NCBI RefSeq assembly: GCF_023094165.1
Contig: NZ_JALMDK010000024.1
Location: 1 to 64,000 of the forward strand
DNA from: Crossiella sp. S99.2
GTDB taxonomy: Bacteria; Actinomycetota; Actinomycetes; Mycobacteriales; Pseudonocardiaceae
Length of the DNA: 64,000 nt
Direction: 5' to 3'
The notes under the pieces are model-generated. The model saw nothing but the letters and a program-made list of their open reading frames with translations. It was not told the origin of the DNA and made no database searches. Numbering within the stretch: position 1 is the stretch's first letter; the number at the start of each line of letters is the position of its first letter. The translations under genes were made by a program, and so were the position numbers. Of this stretch, positions 1 to 8,229 are shown piece by piece.

Positions 1-21
1 CGAACTCCGTGCGTCCATACG

Positions 22-74
22 ACTGCTCCCCGGAAGCTGGAACTGAATTCTCAGTCCAACTTCCGGGGAGCAGT
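22..74. terminator. Long stem-loop downstream of the acetyltransferase gene
   Basis: Arms 22-36 and 60-74 are exact reverse complements (15 bp). The stem continues inward through TGG/CCA and ACTGA/TCAGT to a four-base loop at 47-50, with one mismatch and one bulged A. It sits about 30 bases past the stop of the leftward acetyltransferase gene. No T-run follows on either strand, so termination is likely but a processed RNA structure is also possible. Confidence 0.55.
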
Positions 75-102
75 TCACGGTCGGGGGCCTTTCTCATTGG
101 TC

Positions 103-738
103 TCAGACGGGCCGGAAGCTCGGCTCCTTGGTGGCGGTGGCGCTGATGGAGACCGTGCCCAGCAGCCGCTCCAGCGCTGCCTCCACGTCTTCCTTCCAGG
201 TCAGCGCGGTCCGCAGCTCAAGACGCATCCGCGGCCACTTCGGGTGCGGACGCACGGTCTTGAACCCGACGCTGAGCAGGAAGTCCGCCGGCAGCACGCA
301 GTTGGGCTCATCCGGGGTGGCATCGCCGAAGGCCTCGATCGCCTTCACTCCGCGCCGGGTCAGGTCCTTGGCCACCGCCTGCACCAGCACCCGGCCCAGG
401 CCGCCACCGGTGAACTCGGGCAGCACCTGCAACGCGGTGATCAGCACCGCGTCCGGGCTGGCCGGTGAGGTGGGGAAGGTGGAGGCCCTGGGCACCACAC
501 TCGGCGGGGCGTAGAGCACATGCCCGGCTGGCACCCCGTCGGCGTAGATGATCCGGCCGCAGGAACCCCACTCCAGCAACACCGCGGAGATCCAGGCTTC
601 CTTGTCGAACTCGGTCTGGCCGAACTCCTCCGACTGCTCCTTCATATGCGGAGCCAGCTCCCAGAACACACAGCCCCGGGAATGCCGGGACAGGTGGTCG
701 AGGTTGTCCAGCGTGACGCCGACTACGCGTCGCGACAC
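103..738 (-). CDS. GNAT family N-acetyltransferase
   Basis: Predicted 211-residue acetyl-CoA-dependent N-acetyltransferase; the substrate is unknown. The acetyl-CoA pyrophosphate-binding loop is visible as GGGLGRVL at about residues 111-118, preceded by the beta-strand ITALQVLPEF. The N-terminus (SRRVVGVTLDNLDHL, then CVFWELAP) is a conserved opening of the acetyltransferase that sits near oriC in many Pseudonocardiaceae. I chose the GTG at 738 because GGGAGG lies just upstream and family members begin at this SRRV motif; an open frame continues to 807 but has no ribosome site there. It is divergent from the aminotransferase gene at 901. The family is clear and the cellular role is unknown. 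Confidence 0.85.
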   Translation of the reverse strand: MSRRVVGVTLDNLDHLSRHSRGCVFWELAPHMKEQSEEFGQTEFDKEAWISAVLLEWGSCGRIIYADGVPAGHVLYAPPSVVPRASTFPTSPASPDAVLITALQVLPEFTGGGLGRVLVQAVAKDLTRRGVKAIEAFGDATPDEPNCVLPADFLLSVGFKTVRPHPKWPRMRLELRTALTWKEDVEAALERLLGTVSISATATKEPSFRPV

Positions 739-900
739 CTGACCTCCCAGCAAGAACGGCATGCCCGCGCACCACGGGCACCGTGAACCAGCATAGGCGC
801 AGCGCACCGGCTTCGACAGGGAGGCCGGATCACACTCGGCGCCATCGCTCCTGCCGGCGGCCTAGACTGACTCGGACGATCGCCGATACCGGAGCGCGCC

Positions 901-2250
901 ATGAACCTACCTGCCCCCAAGCCCGAACAGCAAAATCCGTCCGCTGTCCCGGCCGCGGCGGCAGCGGGGCGCAGCCTGGACACCCACCTGCGGCGCTACG
1001 CGTCGCGCACGGCTGGCATGACGGCCTCGGAGATCAGGGCCCTGTTCGCGGTGGCCAGCAGGCCCGAGGTGGTCTCGCTGGCCGGCGGCATGCCCTACCT
1101 GGCCGCGCTGCCACTGGAGACGCTCTCCGCCGATGTGGCCCAGCTGCTGGCCACCGAGGGCCAGACCGCGCTGCAGTACGGCTCGGCCCAGGGCATCCCG
1201 GCGCTGCGCGAGCAGATCTGCCAGATCATGGCCCTGGAGGGCATCTCGGCCCACCCGGACGACGTCACGGTCACCGTGGGCTCGCAGTCCGGACTGGACA
1301 TGGTCACCCGGATCTTCTGCGATCCCGGCGACGTGGTGGTGGCCGAGGCCCCGTCCTACGTGGGCGCGCTGGGCACCTTCACCGCCTATCAGGCCGAGGT
1401 CGTGCACGTCCCGCTGGACGACGAGGGCCTGATCCCGGCGGAGCTGGAGCGCACGCTGAGCGCGCTGGCCGCGGCCGGGCGGCGGGTGAAATTCCTTTAC
1501 ACGATCCCGAACTTCCACAACCCAGCCGGCGTCACCCTGGCGGTGCACCGGCGGGCCGAGGTGCTGGAGATCTGCGCCCGGCACGGCGTGCTGGTGATCG
1601 AGGACAACCCGTACGGGATGCTCGGCTTCGACGGCCAGACCTACCCGGCACTGCGCTCGATGGAGTCGGAGAACGTAGTCTACCTCGGCTCGTTCTCCAA
1701 GACCTTCGCGCCGGGGCTGCGGGTCGGCTGGGCGCTGGCCCCGCACGCGGTGCGGGAGAAACTGGTGCTGGCCGCCGAATCGGCCACGCTGTGCCCGCCC
1801 ACCTTCACCCAGGCCGTGGTGTCCCGCTACCTGGCCCAGCACGACTGGATGGGCCAGATCAAGACCTACCGCGAGGTGTACCGGGAACGCCGGGACGCCA
1901 TGCTCGGCGCGCTGGAAGCACACCTGCCGGATGGCTGCCGCTGGACCAAACCGGACGGTGGCTTCTACGTGTGGCTGACCGTGCCGGAAGGCATTGACAC
2001 CAAGGCGATGCTGCCGCGCGCGGTCACCCAGCGGGTGGCCTTCGTGCCAGGCACCGCCTTCTTCGGCGACGGCACCGGCAACAGCCAGTTGCGCCTGTCC
2101 TTCTGCTACCCGACGCCGGAGCGGATCCGGGAGGGCGTGCGCAGGCTGGCCACCGTGCTGGAAGGCGAGCTGGAACTGATCAGCACCTTCGGCCAGGTGG
2201 TCCGCCGCCAGCCGACCGGCCCGCAGTCGCCGTCCCCGGACACGGCCTGA
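901..2250 (+). CDS. PLP-dependent aminotransferase, class I/II (MocR/LysN-like fold type I)
   Basis: 449 residues, fold-type I aminotransferase of the 2-aminoadipate aminotransferase / MocR C-domain group. It is expected to move an amino group from an amino acid to a 2-oxo acid in the cytosol. The Schiff-base lysine is Lys267 in SFSKTFAPGLRVGW. An upstream IPNFHNPAG motif and EDNPYG (the Asp that contacts the pyridine N) fit the family, and the C-terminal domain contains DGGFYVWLT. There is no N-terminal winged-helix DNA-binding domain, so it is an enzyme rather than a MocR regulator. GGAG lies six bases before the ATG. It is followed by a hairpin and then ddl; PLP aminotransferases in this position are common in Actinobacteria. 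The true substrate cannot be read from sequence. Confidence 0.9.
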   Translation: MNLPAPKPEQQNPSAVPAAAAAGRSLDTHLRRYASRTAGMTASEIRALFAVASRPEVVSLAGGMPYLAALPLETLSADVAQLLATEGQTALQYGSAQGIPALREQICQIMALEGISAHPDDVTVTVGSQSGLDMVTRIFCDPGDVVVAEAPSYVGALGTFTAYQAEVVHVPLDDEGLIPAELERTLSALAAAGRRVKFLYTIPNFHNPAGVTLAVHRRAEVLEICARHGVLVIEDNPYGMLGFDGQTYPALRSMESENVVYLGSFSKTFAPGLRVGWALAPHAVREKLVLAAESATLCPPTFTQAVVSRYLAQHDWMGQIKTYREVYRERRDAMLGALEAHLPDGCRWTKPDGGFYVWLTVPEGIDTKAMLPRAVTQRVAFVPGTAFFGDGTGNSQLRLSFCYPTPERIREGVRRLATVLEGELELISTFGQVVRRQPTGPQSPSPDTA

Positions 2251-2274
2251 CCGGCCTTATCCCGCAACGTTCCG

Positions 2275-2312
2275 CCGACGGTCCACTGTGGACAATCACA
2301 GTGGACCGTCGG
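2275..2312. terminator. 16-bp perfect hairpin between aminotransferase and ddl
   Basis: Bases 2275-2290 and 2297-2312 are perfect reverse complements around a six-base loop. It lies 24 bases after the aminotransferase stop and 25 bases before the ddl start. A weak pyrimidine stretch (CACTTTCC) follows. It is probably a terminator or attenuator separating the two genes. The stem happens to contain one TGTGGACAA (DnaA-box sequence). Confidence 0.65.
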
Positions 2313-2337
2313 CACTTTCCAGGCGAGGAGCTGTGCA

Positions 2338-3285
2338 GTGTCTGATCGTTGGGTCGCGGTGCTGGCCGGTGGGCTGTCCCACGAGCGGGAGGTCTCGCTG
2401 CGGTCGGGCCGCAGGCTCTCCGCCGCGCTGCGCGAGACCGGGCTGACCGTGGAGGAGTGGGACGCCGACGGCGCGCTGCTGGAGCGGCTGCGGCAGCACC
2501 GGCCGGATGCCGCGGTGGTGGCGCTGCACGGCGGCGAGGGCGAGAACGGCGCGGTGCAGTCGGTGCTGGAGATGCTCGGCGTGCCCTACGTGGGCACCGA
2601 CCCGAGGGCCTGCCGCCGGGCCTGGGACAAGCCGACCGCCAAGGGCGAGCTGGCCAGGGCCGGGCTGAGCACGCCGGACTGGGTGGTGCTGCCGCACAGC
2701 ACGTTCCGGGTGCTCGGCGCGCAGGCGGTGCTGGACGCGCTGGTCGACCGGCTCGGCCTGCCGCTGATGCTCAAGCCGGACCAGGGCGGCTCCGCGCTGG
2801 GCGCGACCGTGGTGCGGGACGCCGCGGACCTGCCGGCCGCGATGGTGGACTGCCTGGCCTACGGGGACACCGTGCTCGCGGAGACCTACATTGCGGGCGT
2901 TGAGGTGGCCGTGGCGGTCGTGGACACCGCCGAGGGGCCCCTGGCCCTGCCGGCGGTGGAGATCCAGCCGGAGAACGGCGTGTACGACTACTCGGCCCGG
3001 TACACCGCGGGACTCACCACGTTCCACGCCCCGGCCCGGCTCTCGCCGGAGACCCAGCGGGCGGTGGGGGAGCTGGCGGTGGCCGCGCACCAGTTGCTCG
3101 GCCTCCGCGACATCTCCCGGACCGACGCGATCGTGACGCCGGATGGCACGGCGCACTTCCTGGAAGTGAATGTCTCGCCGGGACTCACCGAGACCTCGCT
3201 GCTGCCGATGGCGGTGGAGGCCGCCGGGCGCTCGCTCGGTGAGGTGTTCGGCACCCTGGTCGAGCGAGCGCTCGCCCGCAGCTGA
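2338..3285 (+). CDS. ddl: D-alanine--D-alanine ligase
   Basis: 315-residue ATP-grasp ligase that joins two D-alanines for the peptidoglycan stem peptide in the cytosol. The N-terminal substrate-binding motif is VLAGGLSHEREVSLRSG (about residues 8-24). The ATP-grasp lysine region LPLMLKPDQGGSALG lies near residues 141-155, and the metal-binding EVNVSPGLTETSLLP sits near the C-terminus. The length fits the short actinobacterial form. The start is the GTG at 2338, with GAGGAG about 10 bases upstream. It is convergent with parB. Some actinomycetes carry a second ddl elsewhere, so it need not be the only copy. Confidence 0.93.
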   Translation: MSDRWVAVLAGGLSHEREVSLRSGRRLSAALRETGLTVEEWDADGALLERLRQHRPDAAVVALHGGEGENGAVQSVLEMLGVPYVGTDPRACRRAWDKPTAKGELARAGLSTPDWVVLPHSTFRVLGAQAVLDALVDRLGLPLMLKPDQGGSALGATVVRDAADLPAAMVDCLAYGDTVLAETYIAGVEVAVAVVDTAEGPLALPAVEIQPENGVYDYSARYTAGLTTFHAPARLSPETQRAVGELAVAAHQLLGLRDISRTDAIVTPDGTAHFLEVNVSPGLTETSLLPMAVEAAGRSLGEVFGTLVERALARS

Positions 3286-3337
3286 TCGGCGTTTCCATCC
3301 GAAAACGTCACCGTGACATAAGTCGGCAATACCCTGG

Positions 3338-4309
3338 CTAGTCGCTCTGCTGTGACCGTTTTGCCCCGTTATGTCCCATCAGCTCCACGATGCGCTCAAG
3401 ATCGTCGACGGAGCCGAATTCGAGCACGATCCGGCCCTTGCGGCGGCCGAGTTCAACCTTGACCCGGGTGTCGAAGGCGTCCGACAGTTTCTCCGCCAGG
3501 TCCTGCAGACCGGGGGCCTGGATCGGCTTGCGCGCGGCGGGCTTGGCCTTGGCCGGCTGCTCGCTCTTGGCGAGCACCACGGCCTCCTCGGTCGCCCGGA
3601 CCGACAGCCCCTCGGCGATGATCTTGGCGGCCAGGTCCTCCTGACGGCCCGGGTCGTCCAGGCCAAGCAGGGCGCGGGCGTGTCCGGCGGAGAGCACGCC
3701 GGCGGCGACCCGGCGCTGCACGGGGAGGGGCAACTTCAACAGCCGGATGGTGTTGGTGATCACCGGGCGGCTGCGGCCGATCCGGCCGGCCAGCTCCTCG
3801 TGGGTGACCTCGAACTCCTCCAGCAGCTGCTGGTAGGCGGCCGCCTCTTCCAACGGGTTGAGCTGCACCCGGTGGATGTTCTCCAGCAACGCGTCCCGCA
3901 GCATCGCCTCGTCGGCGGTCTGCCGGACGATGGCCGGGATCCGGTCCAGCCCCGCCAGCTGCGTCGCCCGCAGGCGCCGCTCACCCATGACGAGTTCGTA
4001 CTGACCCTTGCCCAGCTCTCGCACCACGACCGGCTGCATGAGCCCGAACTCGCGGATCGAGTGCTCCAGCTCGGACAGCGCGTCCTCGTCGAAGACGTGC
4101 CGGGGCTGCTTCGGGTTCGGCTTGATCGCCGCGGTCGGCACCTCGCGGTAGACCGCACCGGCCACCGAGGTCTCCGGCTCCACCTCACCCTTGGTCCTGG
4201 CCGCCACCGCGGTGGCGGCGGGGGAGGAGGCACCCGCCGCACCGGGCGGCGGGCCACTGGGGATCAGCGCGGCGAGACCTCGACCGAGCCCGCCCTTTCG
4301 TTCTGTCAT
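3338..4309 (-). CDS. parB: Chromosome partitioning protein ParB (CTP-dependent parS clamp)
   Basis: 323 residues. ParB loads at parS, closes as a CTP-dependent clamp and spreads to organise the origin region for segregation by ParA. Visible are the CTP-binding motif GERRLRATQLAG, the HTH region LAGRIGRSRPVITNTIRLLKLP, and a C-terminal dimerisation segment ending in ERIVELMGH. The N-terminus begins with a basic Gly-rich GRGLAALIP peptide, which in other species contacts ParA. The start ATG overlaps the parA stop by four bases (ATGA), so translation is coupled. Three parS sites lie 0.9-1.7 kb upstream. Confidence 0.97.
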   Translation of the reverse strand: MTERKGGLGRGLAALIPSGPPPGAAGASSPAATAVAARTKGEVEPETSVAGAVYREVPTAAIKPNPKQPRHVFDEDALSELEHSIREFGLMQPVVVRELGKGQYELVMGERRLRATQLAGLDRIPAIVRQTADEAMLRDALLENIHRVQLNPLEEAAAYQQLLEEFEVTHEELAGRIGRSRPVITNTIRLLKLPLPVQRRVAAGVLSAGHARALLGLDDPGRQEDLAAKIIAEGLSVRATEEAVVLAKSEQPAKAKPAARKPIQAPGLQDLAEKLSDAFDTRVKVELGRRKGRIVLEFGSVDDLERIVELMGHNGAKRSQQSD

Positions 4310-5289
4310 GTGGTTCCCATCTCGGCGCCGCGTACGGCGAGTTCCTTGGCTGCGTCGAGGTAGCTCATCGCGCCCCGCGAACCCGGGTCGTAGGTGATGA
4401 TCGTCTGCCCGAAGCCGGGCGCCTCGGACACCTTCACGCTACGAGGGATCACGGTCTTGAGGACGCGTTCCTGGAAGTGGTTGCGCACCTCGGTGGTCAC
4501 CTGGTCGGCCAGCTTGGTGCGGCCGTCGTACATGGTGAGCAGGATGGTGGACACGTCCAGGTCCGGGTTCAGGTGCTGCTGCACCAGCTCGATGTTGCCG
4601 AGCAGCTGGCTCAGTCCCTCCAGCGCGTAGTACTCGCACTGGATCGGGATGAGCACCTCCTGCGCCGCCACCATCGCGTTCAGCGTGAGCAGACCGAGCG
4701 AGGGCGGGCAGTCGATGAAGACGTAGTCGGGCTGCAGCGAGTCCAGCGCCTCGGGGGAGAGGGCCTCCTTGAGCCGGGACTCCCGGGCGGCCATCGAGAC
4801 CAGTTCGATCTCGGCGCCGGCCAGGTCGATGGTCGCCGGCACGCACACCAGGTTGTCCGTCTGGTTGCTCGGCGCGGCCGCGTCGGCGAGCGAGATCTCC
4901 CCGATCAGCACCTCGTAGATGGAGGGGGTGCCGGACCGGTGCTCGACGCCCAGGGCGGTGCTCGCGTTGCCCTGCGGGTCGAGGTCGATCACCAGCACCT
5001 TGAGGTGATGCAGGGCGAGCGCGGCGGCCAGGTTCACCGTGCTGGTGGTCTTACCGACGCCGCCCTTCTGGTTGGCCACGGTGAGCACGCGGCGACGGGC
5101 CGGGCGGGGCAGCTGCAGGGCGTCGGGGTGCAGCACGCGAGTAGCGCGCTCGGCTTCCTCGGCAATGGGGGTCCACACGGGGATCTCCTCGGGCACGTGG
5201 GATGTCACCGAATCCGGTGCGAGTGTTTCACGTGGAACGTGGGCCGTTTCGCGCTCCGAATGTGAAAACTGGGGCGACTCCGGCCTCAT
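4306..5289 (-). CDS. parA: Chromosome partitioning ATPase ParA
   Basis: 327 residues, deviant Walker-type ATPase that drives movement of ParB-parS complexes over the nucleoid. The signature KGGVGKTT is at residues 75-82, the Walker A' segment is VFIDCPPSLGLLTLNAM and switch II follows. The first 65 residues form a polar, probably disordered extension typical of Actinobacteria. A parS site (5224-5239) is embedded in this extension and encodes HVPRET (residues 17-22), so the codons serve a double role. It lies between rsmG (four-base overlap) and parB in one leftward operon. Confidence 0.97.
   Translation of the reverse strand: MRPESPQFSHSERETAHVPRETLAPDSVTSHVPEEIPVWTPIAEEAERATRVLHPDALQLPRPARRRVLTVANQKGGVGKTTSTVNLAAALALHHLKVLVIDLDPQGNASTALGVEHRSGTPSIYEVLIGEISLADAAAPSNQTDNLVCVPATIDLAGAEIELVSMAARESRLKEALSPEALDSLQPDYVFIDCPPSLGLLTLNAMVAAQEVLIPIQCEYYALEGLSQLLGNIELVQQHLNPDLDVSTILLTMYDGRTKLADQVTTEVRNHFQERVLKTVIPRSVKVSEAPGFGQTIITYDPGSRGAMSYLDAAKELAVRGAEMGTT
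5224..5239. promoter_or_regulatory. parS: parS site 1 (inside parA)
   Basis: TGTTTCACGTGGAACG matches the 14-bp bacterial parS core GTTTCACGTGAAAC with one change (A to G). It lies within the 5' coding part of parA, about 5.8 kb from oriC. Confidence 0.88.
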
Positions 5290-5975
5290 CCCCGATCCTT
5301 CCTTCTCCGGCGCTTCCCGTCACGCCCTGGAGCGCGATCGACCACAACTACCGTCGTCGGCACCTCAAGAACCCCTTCCCCGCACACCACAATCCGTCCG
5401 TTCACGCCCCCGACCGCCGCCACCGCCTGCTCGTCCCGCTCAAGCTCTTCCGCCGCACTCGACCCCTTGAGCGCCAGCAGTTGCCCCTCGGGCCGAGCCA
5501 ACGGCAGACACCACCCAGCCAACTTCGCCAGCGGCGCGACAGCGCGTGCAGTCACTACATCGGCACCAGCGAGCTGTTCCCGAACGGCCTTCTCCTCAGC
5601 ACGTCCCCGAACCACCTCGACATCGAGGTCCAGTTCCTCGACCACCTCGGTCAGCCAGGCGACCCGGCGAGCCATCGGCTCCAGCAGGGTGATGGACACA
5701 TCCGGCCGAGCGATCGCCATCGGCAGTCCAGGCAGTCCAGCCCCCGAGCCGACGTCGACCACTGAGGCGGAAGTCGCCAGCAGATCGGCCACCACGGCGG
5801 AGTTGAGCATGTGCCGATCCCAGACCCGCTCGACCTCGCGGGGCCCGATCAGCCCCCGCTCCACCCCGTGCTCGATGAGCAGGTCGGCGAACCGCACTGC
5901 CAGCTCAAGTCGATCCCCGAACACCTGCGCCGCCAGCTCCGGCACCGGCACCGTTTCACGTGAAACCACGCCCAC
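5286..5975 (-). CDS. rsmG: 16S rRNA (guanine(527)-N(7))-methyltransferase RsmG
   Basis: 229 residues with the chosen GTG start. It is the SAM-dependent methyltransferase that makes m7G527 in 16S rRNA; loss in other actinomycetes gives low-level streptomycin resistance. The SAM-binding motif VVDVGSGAGLPGLPMAI, the RHMLNS motif and the ALKGSSA segment are all present. The frame is open upstream to 6356, but that extension has no family similarity and runs through the parS and terminator region. The GTG at 5975 has GAAGGG seven bases upstream. A perfect parS (5952-5967) encodes residues VSRET near the N-terminus. The stop overlaps the parA start by four bases. Confidence 0.93.
   Translation of the reverse strand: MGVVSRETVPVPELAAQVFGDRLELAVRFADLLIEHGVERGLIGPREVERVWDRHMLNSAVVADLLATSASVVDVGSGAGLPGLPMAIARPDVSITLLEPMARRVAWLTEVVEELDLDVEVVRGRAEEKAVREQLAGADVVTARAVAPLAKLAGWCLPLARPEGQLLALKGSSAAEELERDEQAVAAVGGVNGRIVVCGEGVLEVPTTVVVVDRAPGRDGKRRRRKDRG
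5952..5967. promoter_or_regulatory. parS: parS site 2 (inside rsmG 5' end)
   Basis: CGTTTCACGTGAAACC contains the exact 14-bp palindromic core GTTTCACGTGAAAC (5953-5966). It overlaps the first codons of rsmG. Confidence 0.95.
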
Positions 5976-5994
5976 TCCCCATCCCTTCAGTCGC

Positions 5995-6010
5995 CGTTTC
6001 ACGTGAAACG
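5995..6010. promoter_or_regulatory. parS: parS site 3 (upstream of rsmG)
   Basis: CGTTTCACGTGAAACG is a fully symmetric 16-bp parS, 27 bases beyond site 2. The two sites probably act as a paired ParB loading centre, and they sit where the rsmG-parAB transcript would start. Confidence 0.95.
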
Positions 6011-6261
6011 ACCACCCAAACCCAGACGCCCAATAAGACCACGAACCACGACCCGCTCCCGCCACACCCGGCCGCCCACCCACCTCCCGTTCCCCACAAC
6101 CAACCCGCGCCTCCCGCCCGCGCGTGAGCGCTACGGGCGGCCACCGACCGTCGAGTCCGTCCGGCCTCGCATCCCTGCCAAGTCCCGAACCGCCAACCCG
6201 CGGCTGTCCAACCGCCGATCTCCCCGACCGCGTCCTCCGGCTCGCCCGCCCCAAAACAAAA
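6011..6261. other. Non-coding upstream region of the rsmG-parAB operon
   Basis: This is a C-rich stretch between parS site 3 and the jag terminator. I see no gene with family features and no clear -35/-10 pair. It presumably holds the promoter of rsmG-parA-parB. Confidence 0.5.
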
Positions 6262-6290
6262 CGCCCGGCCGGGGAAGCCCCGGCCGGGCG
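6262..6290 (-). terminator. Intrinsic terminator of the rpmH-rnpA-yidD-yidC-jag operon
   Basis: A 13-bp perfect GC stem (arms 6262-6274 and 6278-6290) with a three-base loop. Reading leftward it is followed by TTTGTTTTGG, a T-rich tail. It lies 16 bases past the jag stop codon. Confidence 0.9.
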
Positions 6291-6306
6291 TTCTGCGTGT
6301 GCTTGG

Positions 6307-6852
6307 TCAGCTGGTCGGGAAGACCACCACGCGGCGGTGCGGCTCCTCGCCCTCACTCTCGCTGTGCACCCCGGTGACCGCGGCGACCGCGTCGTGCACG
6401 ACCTTCCGCTCGAACGGGGTCATGGTGCGCAGGCGGATCGGCTTGGTCGTCTCCAGCACCTTCTCCGCGGTGGACTTGCCCAGCTCGCTCAGCTCGGCGC
6501 GACGGTCGGCGCGCCACTGGGCCACGTCGAGCATCAGGCGGCTGCGGCTGCCGGTGGACTGCTGGACCGCGAGGCGGGTCAGCTCCTGGAGGGATTCCAG
6601 GACCTCACCACGGCGACCGACGAGCTTCTCCAGATCTTCGCCGCCATCGATGCTCACGATCGCGCGGCCCGCTTCGACGTCCAGGTCGATGTCGCCGTCG
6701 TAGTCGAGCAAGTCGAGCAGCTTTTCCAGGTAGTCGCCCGCGACGTCGCCTTCGCGCACCAGCAGGCTCTCGTCGTTACCGGCGTCCGGAGTAGCGGCGT
6801 CCGCTTCCTGTTCGGTCGCCTGCAAGGTCTCCGACACGGTGTCTCCTTCCAT
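6307..6852 (-). CDS. jag: KhpB/Jag family RNA-binding protein (KH + R3H)
   Basis: 181 residues. The acidic N-terminus is followed by a KH-like domain (DGGEDLEKLVGRRGEVLESL, with the GRRG loop) and a C-terminal R3H domain (RAELSELGKSTAEKVLETTK). The family binds RNA, partners with KhpA in other bacteria and influences cell-wall synthesis and division. It is the last gene of the leftward membrane-insertion operon, 12 bases after yidC and just before a strong terminator. The N-terminal Jag domain found in Firmicutes is absent, as usual for actinobacterial homologues. Confidence 0.93.
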   Translation of the reverse strand: MEGDTVSETLQATEQEADAATPDAGNDESLLVREGDVAGDYLEKLLDLLDYDGDIDLDVEAGRAIVSIDGGEDLEKLVGRRGEVLESLQELTRLAVQQSTGSRSRLMLDVAQWRADRRAELSELGKSTAEKVLETTKPIRLRTMTPFERKVVHDAVAAVTGVHSESEGEEPHRRVVVFPTS

Positions 6853-6864
6853 ATTGCAGTCGCC

Positions 6865-7941
6865 TCAGCGGCGCTTGCGGGTCTGCTTCTTGCCCGTCGA
6901 CCGGCTCTGGATGATCCCGGGGACCTCACCGGGTTTGGCGGTGCCGGAGTCCGTGGACTTGGCCGCGTCCGAACCGTTGCGCGGGGCAGTGCTCTTCTCC
7001 GACCCGGTTGAGGCGGAGGTGTCCTTGTTCTTGTCGGCCGAGGAGGTGGCAGGCGGGGCGGTGTTGGCCGGGCGCTTGCGCACCGGCTTCTGACCGGGCT
7101 GCGGCTTCTGGCCGGGCTTGGGGCCGATGTTCTGCCGCTTCTCGATGGCGGCGGCCTTCTTCTCGTCTTCCTCGCGGTCGATGCGGTGGTACACCACGTA
7201 CTGCTGACCGAGGGTCCAGGTGTTGTTGCTCAGCCAGTAGAGCAGCATCGCGACCGGGAAGAACGGGCCACCGACGAGCACCGCGAGCGGGAACAAGTAC
7301 AGCATCAGCTTGTTCATCATCGCCGACTGCGGGTTGGCCGCCGCGGTCGCCGACTGGCGGGCCACCGAGTGCCGCGCGGTCAGGTGGGTCAGCGCCGAGG
7401 CCAGCACCATGAGCGGGATGGCCAGCAGCAGCAGGGCGGTGCGGTCGGTGCCGATGGTGGCCAGGTCCGCGCCGCTCATCCGGATCGCGGCGGACAGGTT
7501 CACGCCGAACAGCTTCGAGGCGAGGAAGGAGCTGACCTCGGGCTGACCGAAGATGTAGTTGCTCGTGGCGCCGGGCTTGAAGCCCTGGAGCACGTTGAGC
7601 AGACCAAGGAACACCGGCATCTGGACCAGCATCGGCAGGCAGCCGCCCAGCGGGTTGAACCCGCCCTCGGCCTGGAGCTTCTGCATCTCCTGGGCCATGC
7701 GCTGCTTGTCATTGCCGTACTTCTCGCGAAGCTTGGCGAGCTGGGGCTGGAACTCCGCCATCTTGCGCATCGAGCGCACCTGCTTGACGAACGGCTTGAA
7801 CAGCAGCCCGCGCAGGGTGAACACGAGGAGCATCACCGACAGGGCCCAGTTCACCCCGCTGGTCTCCGGGATGACATAGCTGAGCACCTTGTGCCAGAAC
7901 CACATGATGGCTGACACGGGGTAGTTGATGAAGTCGAGCAC
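6865..7941 (-). CDS. yidC: Membrane protein insertase YidC
   Basis: 358 residues. It inserts and folds proteins into the cytoplasmic membrane, alone or with SecYEG. It starts with a first membrane segment, then VNWALSVMLLVFTLRGLLFKP, in which the positively charged groove Arg is kept. A cytoplasmic coiled hairpin follows (FQPQLAKLREKYGNDKQRM). The remaining membrane segments run to about residue 235. The last ~110 residues are polar and Lys/Pro-rich, ending in a basic KKQTRKRR tail, which suits ribosome contact. Tight spacing with yidD (3 bases) and jag (12 bases) shows co-transcription. Confidence 0.95.
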   Translation of the reverse strand: MLDFINYPVSAIMWFWHKVLSYVIPETSGVNWALSVMLLVFTLRGLLFKPFVKQVRSMRKMAEFQPQLAKLREKYGNDKQRMAQEMQKLQAEGGFNPLGGCLPMLVQMPVFLGLLNVLQGFKPGATSNYIFGQPEVSSFLASKLFGVNLSAAIRMSGADLATIGTDRTALLLLAIPLMVLASALTHLTARHSVARQSATAAANPQSAMMNKLMLYLFPLAVLVGGPFFPVAMLLYWLSNNTWTLGQQYVVYHRIDREEDEKKAAAIEKRQNIGPKPGQKPQPGQKPVRKRPANTAPPATSSADKNKDTSASTGSEKSTAPRNGSDAAKSTDSGTAKPGEVPGIIQSRSTGKKQTRKRR

Positions 7942-7944
7942 GAA

Positions 7945-8229
7945 CTACTCCTCAGCGGATTTGCACGAAGCCCGCTCCGAAGCACGGTCGCGGGGCGGCG
8001 GAACGGGGTCCAGGCCTCCAGGGTGCCAGGGTCCGCAGCGCAACAACCTGCGCACGGTGAGCCACGACCCGCGGAAGGCGCCGTGTGTGGTCAGCGCCTC
8101 CACCGCGTAGGTGCTGCAGCTCGGGTAGAAGCGGCACGTCGGGGGAAGAGCGGGGGAGATGAACCGGCGATAGAACCGGACCGGCCACAACAACACGGTG
8201 GCCACCGGCCCGGCCCGCCCGGCGCTCAC
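7945..8229 (-). CDS. yidD: Membrane protein insertion efficiency factor YidD
   Basis: 94 residues. It is a small membrane-associated helper of YidC. The diagnostic motif CRFYPSCSTYAVEAL and the later LLRCGPWHPGGLDPVP are complete. The start overlaps the rnpA stop by four bases and the stop is three bases before yidC, so it is translationally coupled on both sides. Confidence 0.95.
   Translation of the reverse strand: MSAGRAGPVATVLLWPVRFYRRFISPALPPTCRFYPSCSTYAVEALTTHGAFRGSWLTVRRLLRCGPWHPGGLDPVPPPRDRASERASCKSAEE

Noticed and set aside
2287..2295. TGTGGACAA as a DnaA box upstream of ddl
   Set aside because: It is part of a perfect 16-bp hairpin that already explains the sequence, and it has no partner box.
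5976..6356. N-terminal extension of RsmG to 6356
   Set aside because: The added 127 residues have no similarity to the family and would run through a terminator and a parS site.
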